Source of the DNA: Lachnospiraceae bacterium
GTDB lineage: Bacteria; Bacillota; Clostridia; Lachnospirales; Lachnospiraceae
DNA length: 64,000 bases
Reading direction: 5' to 3'
Assembly (NCBI GenBank): GCA_022647575.1
Contig: JALCKY010000002.1
Location: 186,001-250,000, forward strand
Part shown: positions 1-8,779 of the stretch, in pieces
Layout: each line of letters opens with the position of its first letter
Position numbering within the stretch: the first letter of the stretch is position 1
The notes under the pieces: generated by a model
What the model was told of the DNA's origin: nothing
Database searches by the model: none
The model's input: the letters and a program-made list of their open reading frames with translations, nothing else
Made by a program: the position numbers and the translations under genes

Positions 1-18
1 AATGAACTTATTCGTCAA
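1..18 (-). CDS. possible start of a gene running off the left edge
   Basis: On the minus strand a strong Shine-Dalgarno-like run (AGGGGAGG) lies 8 bases upstream of a TTG at 18-16, followed by an open frame that leaves the window after six codons. An extended -10 (TGATACAAT on the minus strand, hexamer at 68-63) sits upstream. Only six codons are visible, so no function can be given and the start is tentative. Confidence 0.3.
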
Positions 19-114
19 AGATAGAACCTCCCCTTGAAACCCCTTTGTTTCGGGTAACAGATATTGTATCACAACCTGTCAAGAAAGGACAGAAATTGGA
101 TTCCGGGAGGAAAA

Positions 115-609
115 TTATCGTAAAAATGGATAAACAATCAGAAGTGCAGCCAGGAGAATTGTGCAGAAAGACCATGCAATCAGGGAAAACGGACGCATCT
201 GCCGCTTCTCGACTTCATCCATCGCTGCGACAGCCATGCGCGGCCGGATCGGCGAATAGCGGACAGGAATAGTGTCTCCGCTGCGAATATACGGCATCTG
301 TATTCCGTTCTTCTGTTTGAAGCGTGCCGGGATCGTAAACTGTTTCCGGATCTTCTCTCCGCCCTGCGGCGTATATTCAAGAGTGGCAATATAATCACAG
401 GAGACACTGTATTCCTTGTCGCCTTTTTGGAAATTCGCAAGGAAAAAGCGCCGCAGCCCGATTGCGACCGTGTAATCGACGGAAATGACAGCCGCCTTTG
501 TTTCCGTGCCGCCGGTATGAAGTTTCCTGATCAGAAGAACATTCAGCAGACTGTACAGCGACAGCAGGAACGCTATGATGAATATGGCATAGAAAAGAAT
601 GATTCCCAT
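115..609 (-). CDS. small membrane protein, DUF3592-like
   Basis: A 164-residue protein with one hydrophobic segment at about 5-27 and a second at about 142-162. The middle part is soluble and beta-rich, carrying a phrase like IRSGDTIPVRYSP. This layout (membrane segment, small OB-like domain, membrane segment) resembles DUF3592 proteins, whose function is unknown. It lies after the terminator of the peptide transporter operon, so it is probably transcribed separately or by read-through. The family assignment is inferred from layout only. Confidence 0.55.
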   Translation of the reverse strand: MGIILFYAIFIIAFLLSLYSLLNVLLIRKLHTGGTETKAAVISVDYTVAIGLRRFFLANFQKGDKEYSVSCDYIATLEYTPQGGEKIRKQFTIPARFKQKNGIQMPYIRSGDTIPVRYSPIRPRMAVAAMDEVEKRQMRPFSLIAWSFCTILLAALLIVYPFLR

Positions 610-637
610 CGTTTTCTCCCGTCGTAAACATACGAAA

Positions 638-664
638 CCGTCCGGTCTTTTTCAGGCCGGACGG
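638..664 (-). terminator. terminator of peptide ABC operon
   Basis: Inverted repeat with arms CCGTCCGG and CCGGACGG separated by 11 bases, lying just after the stop of the last transporter gene and followed on the minus strand by a short T run. It separates the operon from the DUF3592-like gene. Confidence 0.6.
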
Positions 665-687
665 CAGTTTGTTTTATTTCCTGAAGC

Positions 688-1644
688 TTACTCAACCAAT
701 GCACAGGACACGAAATGATTCGGCCTGATTTCACGAAGCACAGGATCTTTCTCCTTGCACTTCTCCGTGCAGACATCGCAGCGGGCATAGAAACGGCACT
801 CATCCGGCAGATTGATCGGCGACGTAATTTCACCCCGGAGCAGCTGACGCTTCGGTTTGTCTTTTCCGACGATCGGCAGCGGTATGGCCGAAAGCAGGGC
901 CTTGGTGTAAGGATGCAGCGGATGATCGAAGATATCATCTGACGGAGCCTTTTCCACCAGTTTCCCCAGATACATGACCGCAATGTCATCAGAGAAATAT
1001 TTGACAACCGAAAGGTCATGCGTAATGAAAATGTAAGTCAGGCCGAGATCCTTCTGCAGCTGTTTCAGCAGGTTCAGGATCTGCGCCTGAATGGAAACAT
1101 CCAGTGCGGAAACAGGTTCGTCGCAGACGATCAGCTTCGGTTCCAGAGCCAGGGCTCTTGCCACGCCGATTCTCTGCCGGCGACCGCCGTCCAGTTCGTG
1201 CGGATAGGTATTGACATACCGGGAAGCCAGTCCGACGATTTCCATCAGCTCCAGCGTCCTTTTCTCGATGCCGGCATTATCATGGATCAGATGGTATTCC
1301 CTGATGGGCTCGCTGATCAGCTGGCTGACGGATTTACGCGGGTCGAGCGAGGAAAACGGATCCTGGAAAATGATCTGCATTTCCTTGCGCAGCGGACGCA
1401 TCTGCCGGACGCTGTATTTCGTGATGTCCTTTCCGTCGAAAATAATTTTCCCGCTGGTCGGTTCGATCAGCTTCAGGATGGTCCTGCCGGTCGTCGATTT
1501 TCCGCAGCCGGACTCTCCGACGATTCCCAGCGTCTTGCCCTGTTCGATTTCAAAGCTGATCCCGTCGACCGCATGGAGCTGGCCCTTGGGCGTATTGAAA
1601 TATTTCGTAAGGTTCTCTACTTTCAGAAGTACATTATTTGGCAT
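688..1644 (-). CDS. peptide ABC transporter ATP-binding protein (OppF/DppF type)
   Basis: Cytoplasmic ATPase subunit, 318 residues, energising uptake of oligo- or dipeptides. Visible motifs are Walker [10 protein letters not shown], Walker [13 protein letters not shown], the H-loop ITHDLS, and a C-terminal Cys-rich oligopeptide/dipeptide extension (residues about 280-310, [10 protein letters not shown]). The signature loop reads LDGGRRQRI rather than LSGGQ, a variant I recall from DppF-like subunits. The start overlaps the end of the OppD-type gene by 11 bases, so the two ATPases are translationally coupled, and it is the last gene of a five-gene operon. Peptide versus another small substrate (for example nickel) cannot be settled from sequence. 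Confidence 0.9.
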   Translation of the reverse strand: MPNNVLLKVENLTKYFNTPKGQLHAVDGISFEIEQGKTLGIVGESGCGKSTTGRTILKLIEPTSGKIIFDGKDITKYSVRQMRPLRKEMQIIFQDPFSSLDPRKSVSQLISEPIREYHLIHDNAGIEKRTLELMEIVGLASRYVNTYPHELDGGRRQRIGVARALALEPKLIVCDEPVSALDVSIQAQILNLLKQLQKDLGLTYIFITHDLSVVKYFSDDIAVMYLGKLVEKAPSDDIFDHPLHPYTKALLSAIPLPIVGKDKPKRQLLRGEITSPINLPDECRFYARCDVCTEKCKEKDPVLREIRPNHFVSCALVE

Positions 1645-2656
1645 TTTGGTTCCTCCTCAGACGGAAGTCCGGGTCGTCATACGCACAGCAGGCCGTGAAA
1701 TGAGTCGGGCCGTCAAAGTTGCGCAGCGGCGGCATTGCTTTCTGGCACTTATCGCTCGCGTACGGGCACCGGGGTGCGAAGACGCAGCCCTTCGGAAGAT
1801 CCATCGGGTTCGGCATCATACCGTGGATAGGCTGCAGCTCTTCGCCGCGCGCCTTCAGGTTCGGAAGAGAATCAAAGAGTCCTTCCGTATACGGATGCCT
1901 CATGCTGTTGAAGACTTCGTCAGCGGTGCCTCTTTCAATGATATGGCCCGCATACATGACCGCCACCTCGTCGCAGATTTCAGCGATGACACCGAGGTCA
2001 TGCGTAATCAGGATCATGGACATGTCACGTCCGACAATCAGTTCTTTCATCAGTTCCAGCACCTGTGCCTGAATCGTGACGTCCAGGGCAGTCGTCGGCT
2101 CATCGGCCAGAAGCAGTTTCGGCTTGCAGGCCAGTGCGATGGCGATGACGACACGCTGTTTCATGCCGCCGGAGAACTGGTGCGGATAGTCTTTGGCCCG
2201 TCCTGCGTCAATGCCGACCATTTCCAGCATTTCCTTCGCGCGGTTCATTGCTTCCGCTTCTGAAACATCATTATGAAGCGCAATGGCTTCGGCGATCTGC
2301 TCGCCGACCGGAACGACCGGGTTCAGTGCCGTCATCGGGTCCTGGAAAATCATGGCAACTTCATTGCCTCTCATTTTTTCCAGTTCCTTCGGACTCATCT
2401 TCAGGACGTCTTCGCCGTCAAGGACGATGCTGCCCTGCTTGATGACACCCGGCGGATTCGGAACCAGGTTCAGGATTGACAGTGCCGTCGTTGTTTTCCC
2501 GGCTCCCGTTTCACCGACCAGTCCGAGCGTATGCCTGCGGGCAACCGAAAGATCGATTCCATTTACCGCTTCGACCGTGCCGTCGTCCGTTTCATAATGA
2601 ACAACAAGATCTTTAATTTCAAGAAGGTTATTCTCAGATGCTTCCATGCTGTTCAC
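1634..2656 (-). CDS. peptide ABC transporter ATP-binding protein (OppD/DppD type)
   Basis: Second ATPase of the importer, 340 residues. Walker [10 protein letters not shown], signature FSGGMKQRV, Walker [13 protein letters not shown] and H-loop ITHDLG are all intact, and the family's Cys-rich C-terminal extension is present ([14 protein letters not shown]). It would form the heterodimeric motor with the OppF-type subunit encoded by the overlapping downstream gene. It is preceded after 3 bases by the OppC-type permease gene, consistent with a single transcript. Confidence 0.92.
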   Translation of the reverse strand: MNSMEASENNLLEIKDLVVHYETDDGTVEAVNGIDLSVARRHTLGLVGETGAGKTTTALSILNLVPNPPGVIKQGSIVLDGEDVLKMSPKELEKMRGNEVAMIFQDPMTALNPVVPVGEQIAEAIALHNDVSEAEAMNRAKEMLEMVGIDAGRAKDYPHQFSGGMKQRVVIAIALACKPKLLLADEPTTALDVTIQAQVLELMKELIVGRDMSMILITHDLGVIAEICDEVAVMYAGHIIERGTADEVFNSMRHPYTEGLFDSLPNLKARGEELQPIHGMMPNPMDLPKGCVFAPRCPYASDKCQKAMPPLRNFDGPTHFTACCAYDDPDFRLRRNQNAK

Positions 2657-2659
2657 TCC

Positions 2660-3556
2660 TTATCTCTTCAGTTTTGGATCGATCGCGTCGCGCAGACCGT
2701 CGCCCAGAAGGTTCAGCGCCAGCACTGTAAACATAATGGCCAGTCCGGGGAATACGCACATATAAGCGTTGGTCCTCATGTACTCACGTCCCTCCGACAG
2801 CATCGCGCCCCACTCCGGCGCCGGTGCCGGTACACCGATTCCAAGGAAAGAAAGTGAAGAGGCGGAAATGATTGTCGTGCCGATCAGCAGTGTAATCTGG
2901 ACAATGATCGGCGAGAGGCAGTTCGGAAGAATATGCTTGATAATGATCTTCCAGGTAGGAAGGCCTATGGAATAGGCTGATTCCACATATTCCTCCCCAC
3001 GTATGGTCATGACAGAAGCCCTTGTGATTCTTGCGAAGTTTGTTGCCGCGTAGACGCACAGGGCAATCAGCAAGGTCAGCGTGCTCGCACCGAAAAGGGA
3101 AACGATGATGACAGCGACCATGATATTCGGGACGGCGTAAAGGACATCCGTGATACGCATGATCAGGTCATCGATGAAGCCCCCGTGGAAGCCTGCGATG
3201 GAACCGAGAATGACTCCGATGATCAGGCCGAGACCAACGGCGCCGCAGCTGATGGTCAGTGAATATTTCGCGCCGTACAGGATCCTGTAAAGGATATCCC
3301 TGCCGACCTGATCTGTTCCCAGAAGATGCTGTGCACTGGGTCCCTGCAGACGCTGGGAAATATTCTGGCCGATGATGTCTTTGTCATAATTGAAATAGAA
3401 GCTGCTGAAAATCGTAACTGCAATCAGCAAAATAAAGAAAATCAGGCCGATGATGGCGCCTTTGTTCTTCTTCAGCCGTCTCCAGGTTTCAGCTCCCATG
3501 GAACGGCTTTTATACACCTTTTCTGATGTATCTTTCTTAACAGCTACCGTTGCCAT
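2660..3556 (-). CDS. peptide ABC transporter permease (OppC/DppC type)
   Basis: Inner-membrane permease of 298 residues. It has an N-terminal cytoplasmic stretch, a first membrane helix at about 36-54 (GLIFFILLIAVTIF), and then the BPD_transp_1 domain with the GTDQVGRDILYRILYG motif typical of OppC and an EAA-type loop around EEYVESAYSIGLP. It pairs with the OppB-type permease encoded 7 bases upstream. The N-terminal TMD plus OppC_N arrangement distinguishes it from OppB. Confidence 0.92.
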   Translation of the reverse strand: MATVAVKKDTSEKVYKSRSMGAETWRRLKKNKGAIIGLIFFILLIAVTIFSSFYFNYDKDIIGQNISQRLQGPSAQHLLGTDQVGRDILYRILYGAKYSLTISCGAVGLGLIIGVILGSIAGFHGGFIDDLIMRITDVLYAVPNIMVAVIIVSLFGASTLTLLIALCVYAATNFARITRASVMTIRGEEYVESAYSIGLPTWKIIIKHILPNCLSPIIVQITLLIGTTIISASSLSFLGIGVPAPAPEWGAMLSEGREYMRTNAYMCVFPGLAIMFTVLALNLLGDGLRDAIDPKLKR

Positions 3557-3563
3557 ATTCTCA

Positions 3564-4499
3564 TCATCCCTTCTTAACGTACTGTGCTTTGATACGCGGA
3601 TCGAAGAAGGCGTAGACCAAATCGACCAGCAGGTTTACGATGCACATGACGATGGCGCACATAATGATTCCGCCTGTAACCATGGGCGTATCTCGCTTGG
3701 AAATATTATCGAAGATCCAGCGTCCGATGCCTGGCCAGCTGAAAACGGTCTCGGCAAGGACGGAGCCTGTCAGGATGTTGGACAGCTGAAGACCGACTGC
3801 CGTGATGATCGGGATCATGGCATTTCCCAGGGCATGCTTGTAAATGACCTTATGCTCCGGGCATCCTTTGGCTCTTGCCGTACGGATATAATCCTGACGG
3901 ACGACATCCAGCATCGAAGAACGCGTTGTACGTGCAATCATGGCTGCCTGCCCCAGTCCGACCGTAATGGCCGGCAGGATAATTGACGTAATGCCTGATT
4001 TGCCTCCGGATGGCAGCCACCCCAGTTTCACGGAGAAAAGCAGGATCAGCAGAAGGCCGAGCCAGAAGTTCGGCATTGATACACCGAACAAGGCGGCCAC
4101 CATTCCGGTTGTATCCTGCCAGGTATTCTGGTGCATGGCCGTGTAGATTCCCAATGGGATGGATATGATTGACGCAAACAGAATTGCGGTGAATGCAAGT
4201 TCAAGCGTATTCGGGAATCTGCTCTGGAATTCCGTGAATACGTCTTTTCCGTTGATATAGGATTTACCCAGATCTCCCGTGCATAACTTCGCCATATAGT
4301 TGAAGTACTGGACGATAATTGGCTTATCCAGACCCAATTCCACTCTTTTTGCCTGAAGCTGCTCTTCGGAGGCCCTGTCGCCCAGAATCGTCCTTGCGAC
4401 ATCTCCGCTTGTCAGATTCATTCCGACAAATATCAGCAGTGAAGTGATGAGTATGGCGGGAATCATTTGCAGAATTCTCTTTAAGATGTATTTAATCAT
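3564..4499 (-). CDS. peptide ABC transporter permease (OppB/DppB type)
   Basis: Permease of 311 residues beginning MIKYILKRILQMIP, the usual OppB start with a membrane helix at about 9-30. The BPD_transp_1 domain carries an EAA-like loop (DYIRTARAKGCPE) and ends in PRIKAQ. It follows the substrate-binding protein gene after about 95 bases that hold a stem-loop. The arrangement binding protein, B, C, D, F is the classic opp/dpp order. Confidence 0.92.
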   Translation of the reverse strand: MIKYILKRILQMIPAILITSLLIFVGMNLTSGDVARTILGDRASEEQLQAKRVELGLDKPIIVQYFNYMAKLCTGDLGKSYINGKDVFTEFQSRFPNTLELAFTAILFASIISIPLGIYTAMHQNTWQDTTGMVAALFGVSMPNFWLGLLLILLFSVKLGWLPSGGKSGITSIILPAITVGLGQAAMIARTTRSSMLDVVRQDYIRTARAKGCPEHKVIYKHALGNAMIPIITAVGLQLSNILTGSVLAETVFSWPGIGRWIFDNISKRDTPMVTGGIIMCAIVMCIVNLLVDLVYAFFDPRIKAQYVKKG

Positions 4500-4535
4500 A
4501 TGAATGCTCCCGTTTGCTGATTTGAAAATCGGAAT

Positions 4536-4565
4536 GGATTTGCGGGGAATCCTCCCCGCAAATCC
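4536..4565 (-). terminator. stem-loop between binding protein and permease genes
   Basis: Perfect 13-base arms (GGATTTGCGGGGA and its complement) with a 4-base loop. No clear T run follows on the minus strand, so a partial terminator or 3'-end stabilising hairpin is more likely than full termination. This would give more binding protein than permease. Confidence 0.6.
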
Positions 4566-4593
4566 AGTTGGAAAGAATCAGTGATATTTCGTA

Positions 4594-6225
4594 TCAGGAT
4601 GTTGCTACGTATGCGTGGCTCCAGTCATGGTTGCCGCCGGTGAAGAGGTAAGCACCCTTCAGGTTGGAGTCGTATGCGATGTAGAACGGTTCTGTGCAGA
4701 ATACGACTTCCGGCTGCAGCTCATCGAGGTATTTCTGAAGCTCAACGCTCTTTGACTGATAAGTTGCATCGTCTTCGGATGTCAGGATATCCCAGCGGAG
4801 GCTGTTGACCTTGTCATCCTTCAGATGATAGAAGTTCGCGGAGCCGTGATCGTCATCGCTGGTCCAGCTGTAAAGATCGCCGTAGACGTAGTCAAGCTTC
4901 ATGTCTTCGTTCCAGCGCCAGATGAACATATCAACGGTATTGCCCGTGCTGCTGTCGACGCCTTCCTTGATGATGGACTTATGCGTTGCGGTTTCGGTTT
5001 CCACGATGTTGACCGTGATGCCGATTTCCTTCAGCTGAGCCTGGACAACAGATGCCATCGTCGGCCACTGCTCATCACTTGCGACATACAGGTTGCAGGT
5101 AAAGCCGTTCTCATAGCCTGCTTCCTTCATAAGTTCCTTCGCTCTTGTCAGATCGTATTTGTAGCTGCCGATGCTCTCATCAAAGGTCGGAAGTCCCCGG
5201 TTCAGATCCGTGTACTGGACAGCGCCGTTTCCGTCATAAGCTGCAGCATTGATGTCGTCGCGGTTGATCGCGCAGGCCACTGCCTGACGAAGCGTCTGGT
5301 TTTTAAAGAAGTCGGAATTCAGGTTGAAGCCGAGATAATGCTTGCGGGTACTGACCTTATTTTCCACCGTGACGCCCTGGGCATTCTTCAGATTGTCAAT
5401 TTCATTTGTCGGCGGCTTGATGCAGACGTCGATCTCATGATTTTCCATGGCAATGACACGCGTCGAATCCTCGCTCATGAAGCGGAACGTGATTTCCTTT
5501 GCCACGCCTGCATTTTCCTTATCCCAGTAATTATCATTTCTTACGAAAGTCACATGATCGCCGGAGACCCATTCTTTGAAGACATACGGTCCTGAACCAA
5601 TCAGGTACGGCTCTTTCTCTCCCGATTCATAAGCCTTCTTGGAGATGATGACGCCGCCCGGATAGTTGGCTGTATTGATCGGCCATTCTGCCATATGCTC
5701 GGTCAGATGGAAGTCGATGGTCTTGTCATCGATGACTTCGACGGATTTCAGTCCGGAAACGTAGCTTCCCAGGGAAGACTTGTTCGGATCCATCAGGCAG
5801 TCATACGTATACTTCACATCGTCTGCCGTCATGGGTGATCCGTCGCTGAAGGTAATGCCGTCCTTCAGGACATAGCGGAGTGTGGTGTCATCCGTCCACT
5901 CATAGCTCTTCGCCAGCTCGCCTGTCATCTTGCCGGTTCCGTCATTCGGGAAATGAAGCAGTGTCTCATGTGTCAGTTTGAAGCAGATGTTGTTGATCTG
6001 GTCGTCGTTGTTCAGCAGATCCAGGCTGCTGATTTCGGACTGTGATCCGATAACCAGAGTATCCTTGGCATTGACGGTGCCGCCCGCCGTGCTCGATGCC
6101 CCGCTTGCAGCGGTGCTTGCTGCCGTGCTGCTGCTTGAAGAGCCTCCGCACCCTGCCAGCAAAGATGCAGCGGTCGTGACAGTTGCCAGTAAAGCGATTG
6201 CCCTTCTTAATCCTTTCCTTCTCAT
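4594..6225 (-). CDS. peptide-binding lipoprotein (SBP family 5)
   Basis: Extracellular binding protein of a peptide ABC importer, 543 residues from the chosen start. It begins MRRKGLRRAIALLATV, a lipoprotein signal with lipobox LLAGC, then a Ser/Ala/Thr-rich linker, then the SBP_bac_5 fold (phrases such as LRQAVACAINRDDI). I chose the ATG at 6225 because AAAGGAG lies 8 bases before it, although the frame is open 11 codons further upstream. The linker would tether the binding domain away from the membrane. Substrate class is inferred from the operon. Confidence 0.9.
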   Translation of the reverse strand: MRRKGLRRAIALLATVTTAASLLAGCGGSSSSSTAASTAASGASSTAGGTVNAKDTLVIGSQSEISSLDLLNNDDQINNICFKLTHETLLHFPNDGTGKMTGELAKSYEWTDDTTLRYVLKDGITFSDGSPMTADDVKYTYDCLMDPNKSSLGSYVSGLKSVEVIDDKTIDFHLTEHMAEWPINTANYPGGVIISKKAYESGEKEPYLIGSGPYVFKEWVSGDHVTFVRNDNYWDKENAGVAKEITFRFMSEDSTRVIAMENHEIDVCIKPPTNEIDNLKNAQGVTVENKVSTRKHYLGFNLNSDFFKNQTLRQAVACAINRDDINAAAYDGNGAVQYTDLNRGLPTFDESIGSYKYDLTRAKELMKEAGYENGFTCNLYVASDEQWPTMASVVQAQLKEIGITVNIVETETATHKSIIKEGVDSSTGNTVDMFIWRWNEDMKLDYVYGDLYSWTSDDDHGSANFYHLKDDKVNSLRWDILTSEDDATYQSKSVELQKYLDELQPEVVFCTEPFYIAYDSNLKGAYLFTGGNHDWSHAYVATS

Positions 6226-6277
6226 AAGATTTTCTCCTTTTCCCAATTTATTTTTCAAAATTTCATATAGAAATTAT

Positions 6278-6291
6278 TGAAAACGTTTTGA
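6278..6291. promoter_or_regulatory. cre-like site upstream of the peptide importer
   Basis: TGAAAACGTTTTGA is a near-perfect palindrome that differs at one position from the CcpA catabolite-repression consensus. It lies about 55 bases upstream of the binding-protein start. CcpA control is inferred. Confidence 0.35.
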
Positions 6292-6312
6292 TTCACTCCC
6301 TTTGTTTCACCC

Positions 6313-7098
6313 TTAAACAATGATCTTCTGTTCCAGGACATCCGGCCTGCGGATTCCGAGCTTCTGAATGACCACCCGGTACTGCTCTGGTTCCCCCGAC
6401 GTATAGATTTCAGCCGAACCTTCCGTCCTTTCCGTCAGGCTGTCATGGGATGCGAGCCAGCTTTTGATTTCTTCTGCCATTTCCTTTGCCGGATCGATGA
6501 AAATGATGCCCGGCCTGGCCGCCTCGAAATACTCACGCGCAATCGGGTAATGCGTACAGCTGAAAATAATGTGCGTGACCTCTCCCTGTTCTTCCAATTG
6601 CCTCATATATTTTTCAATGCAGGCGGGGACTTCCTTCCATTCCCCGTTCTGTATATGGGAGCTGAGCTCCACGAAGGACTGCGTGACGACCCGGATATCC
6701 GGATCCGCCGCCTGAATCATTTTTCTGTGGATCTGGGACGCTGCCGTAAATTTTGTCCCGGCGATTCCGACGGACCGCACATGATTTTTCAGTACATAGT
6801 TCACAGCTGCCTGTATGATGCTGAAAACGGGAAACGGATACTTCCCTTCCAGGCGGTCTGCCAAAACGGAAATCGTGTTGCAGGCCAGTGCAACGGCCTT
6901 TACATCCTTTGAAGCAAAATCATCAAGCACGTTTGTGATCAGATACATCAGGCGTTCTTCCGTCTGATAGCCGTACGGACGGTTTTTGCTGTCACCGAAA
7001 TAAAGAAGATCTTCCGACGGCAGAATCTGTTCCATTTCCCGCAGGACCGTCAGCCCGCCGACTCCCGAATCATAAACTCCGATTCTGCGATTATCCAA
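6313..7098 (-). CDS. murI: glutamate racemase
   Basis: Interconverts L- and D-glutamate to supply D-Glu for peptidoglycan. The 261-residue protein has the family landmarks: DSGVGG at about 10-15, GDSKNRPYG, the first catalytic cysteine in ACNT (Cys73) and the second in SCTHYP (Cys181). Length is typical. It lies upstream of, and in the same direction as, the peptide importer, and downstream of a phosphatase-superfamily gene. A shared transcript is possible but not shown. Confidence 0.95.
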   Translation of the reverse strand: MDNRRIGVYDSGVGGLTVLREMEQILPSEDLLYFGDSKNRPYGYQTEERLMYLITNVLDDFASKDVKAVALACNTISVLADRLEGKYPFPVFSIIQAAVNYVLKNHVRSVGIAGTKFTAASQIHRKMIQAADPDIRVVTQSFVELSSHIQNGEWKEVPACIEKYMRQLEEQGEVTHIIFSCTHYPIAREYFEAARPGIIFIDPAKEMAEEIKSWLASHDSLTERTEGSAEIYTSGEPEQYRVVIQKLGIRRPDVLEQKIIV

Positions 7099-7271
7099 GG
7101 CGGCACCTCATTTTTCCCCTGAAAAACAAAAAAGCAATAAGACACATCTTTGCGATCTGCCCTACTGCATCCAGGCGCCATTCTGCGCCGCTCCATTTTA
7201 TTGGCCGGACACCCCTTTGTGCCCTGTGCCTTATCGGACAAATCCGGTAAACTTATCTGTCAAAATTTCTG

Positions 7272-8096
7272 TCAGGCCTTCACGACTCCGAAAAACTGGG
7301 TGATATTCATGTCTTCCGTACGGAAGGAACCATGATCTCCCACATAATGATCCGGATTCGGCTCCCACGGTTCCATCAGATGCTGGCCGTGGTCAGGCAT
7401 ATAGCCGACAAGCGTATTCTCTCCGCTCCAGTAGCGGCGGATCATGTCGCAGAGTTTTCCGTATCCCTGTGCTTCGCGGACTGCCGCTTCATAAGACTTC
7501 CTGGATTCCGGACCCGTTTCATGTGCGCTGTCGTCGTATTCGAAAGTATGGATGCTGATGACATCGCAGACATTTTCCTTCATGAGCTTTTCCGCTTCTG
7601 AAAGAGCTTCCGCGTTATCGCTGACTTCGATATAGGGCATATCCCTGCCGGAAAAAATATGGAGGAAGGACGAATCCGGCATGGCGATGATGGCCGGATG
7701 GCGGCCGGCCTTCAGAAGGGTATCGTATAAAGTCTCGCAGGTCAGACGCGGTTTCTCATAGACGCGGATACCGTGCTGCTCGGGATCAAGTCCCGTGTAC
7801 ATGGTCGCGTGCGAAACCGGAGTCACCGACATGACCGTGCTGGTCATCGGCAGGAACGTGCAGCTGTTCTCGAATACCGGGGCAAAATCTTCCGTATACT
7901 TCTGGATCATGAAACTGCCGATGGCATCTGCATGATACAGCACGGCTTTCCCGGCTGTTCCTCCGAGCTCACGCTTCAGGATATTTTCAATATAGGGTAT
8001 CGCCGGTGCTGCACCCTCCGGTGCAGGTACGCCAAGCAAATCAGAAATAGTCCGGCAGAGACGCTTAATCGGAATCGAATTGTATGTATCAGACAT
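7272..8096 (-). CDS. alkaline phosphatase superfamily protein
   Basis: A 274-residue protein of the phosphodiesterase/phosphatase superfamily. The nucleophile region reads PVSHATMYTGLDP and the metal-ligand regions EYDDSAHETG, MPDHGQH and VGDHGSFR can be recognised in the order expected for the fold. It has no signal peptide, so it should be cytoplasmic. The substrate cannot be predicted; phosphonate, nucleotide or sugar phosphate esters are all possible. It has its own consensus-like promoter about 140 bases upstream. Confidence 0.75.
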   Translation of the reverse strand: MSDTYNSIPIKRLCRTISDLLGVPAPEGAAPAIPYIENILKRELGGTAGKAVLYHADAIGSFMIQKYTEDFAPVFENSCTFLPMTSTVMSVTPVSHATMYTGLDPEQHGIRVYEKPRLTCETLYDTLLKAGRHPAIIAMPDSSFLHIFSGRDMPYIEVSDNAEALSEAEKLMKENVCDVISIHTFEYDDSAHETGPESRKSYEAAVREAQGYGKLCDMIRRYWSGENTLVGYMPDHGQHLMEPWEPNPDHYVGDHGSFRTEDMNITQFFGVVKA

Positions 8097-8242
8097 GTTC
8101 TTCCTCCACCCGGTTTTGAACGGCTATTGACTCATCATTGGGATCGTTTCAGCGGGAATATCCTGGACTTTGCCAGGGACCTATTCGGGAAGTGCAATTC
8201 TGGATTGGTGTTAAAAATTATTGATACTTGGTCTTAATATTA

Positions 8243-8271
8243 ATAATAGCATGGAATGTTTTTTCCGTCAA
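8243..8271 (-). promoter_or_regulatory. sigma-A-type promoter for the phosphatase-superfamily gene
   Basis: On the minus strand TTGACG (8271-8266), 17-base spacer, TATTAT (8248-8243). Predicted start near 8236 gives a leader of about 140 bases in which I see no known riboswitch. Confidence 0.7.
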
Positions 8272-8379
8272 TTGAAAGACTGTGAAAAAAACTTTTCTGA
8301 ATGAGTGTGGAATTTTATGCGTGATTTTATGCAGAACGGCCGGGGAATGGAATGGGAAAAGAAAAGAAGAGAAAAGCCC

Positions 8380-8408
8380 TTGATTTATCGAACGTTTGTT
8401 CGTATAAT
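8380..8408 (+). promoter_or_regulatory. SOS promoter with LexA box
   Basis: TTGATT at 8380-8385, a 17-base spacer and TATAAT at 8403-8408 make a strong promoter. The spacer contains CGAACGTTTGTTCG (8389-8402), an exact match to the Firmicutes LexA/DinR consensus CGAAC-N4-GTTCG. LexA bound there would block RNA polymerase. It lies about 80 bases upstream of the small conserved gene and the Y-family polymerase. Confidence 0.9.
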
Positions 8409-8490
8409 GGAGTCGAACATACTTTCGATTTACATGCCGGTTCCTTTCGGGAGACAGAGCAGGCCGGAACAGCCGGCAAAGGAGGTCAGG

Positions 8491-8772
8491 ATGAGCAGTC
8501 GGATGAAAGATTTCAATATTCCGGTTCAGGCAATCACCGTCTGCAGCACGGTCGGTGATTTTACGCCGCTGCGCTTCCGCTACGAAGACAGCGAGCATCA
8601 GCTGCAGAGCGTGAAGATCAGTCGCGTGATTGCTTCCAAGGCGACCGTCTACGGAGGCATCAACTGCCTGCAGTATACCTGTGCCGCCGAAATGGAAGGG
8701 CAGGAACATTTCTTCATTCTCAAGTACAACGTTCTCACGCACACCTGGATCTTCTTTAAAATGCTGAACTGA
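8491..8772 (+). CDS. conserved small protein of the SOS polymerase operon
   Basis: A 93-residue protein beginning MSSRMKDFNIPVQAI; GGAGG lies 5 bases before the chosen ATG. It is mostly beta-strand-like with a motif FTPLRFRYED and a C-terminal ILKYNVLTHTW. I recall similar short proteins encoded just before Y-family polymerases in Clostridia, all without known function. It is separated from the polymerase by 7 bases and shares its LexA-controlled promoter. A role in modulating translesion synthesis is a reasonable inference, not shown. Confidence 0.75.
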   Translation: MSSRMKDFNIPVQAITVCSTVGDFTPLRFRYEDSEHQLQSVKISRVIASKATVYGGINCLQYTCAAEMEGQEHFFILKYNVLTHTWIFFKMLN

Positions 8773-8779
8773 CCGGGAA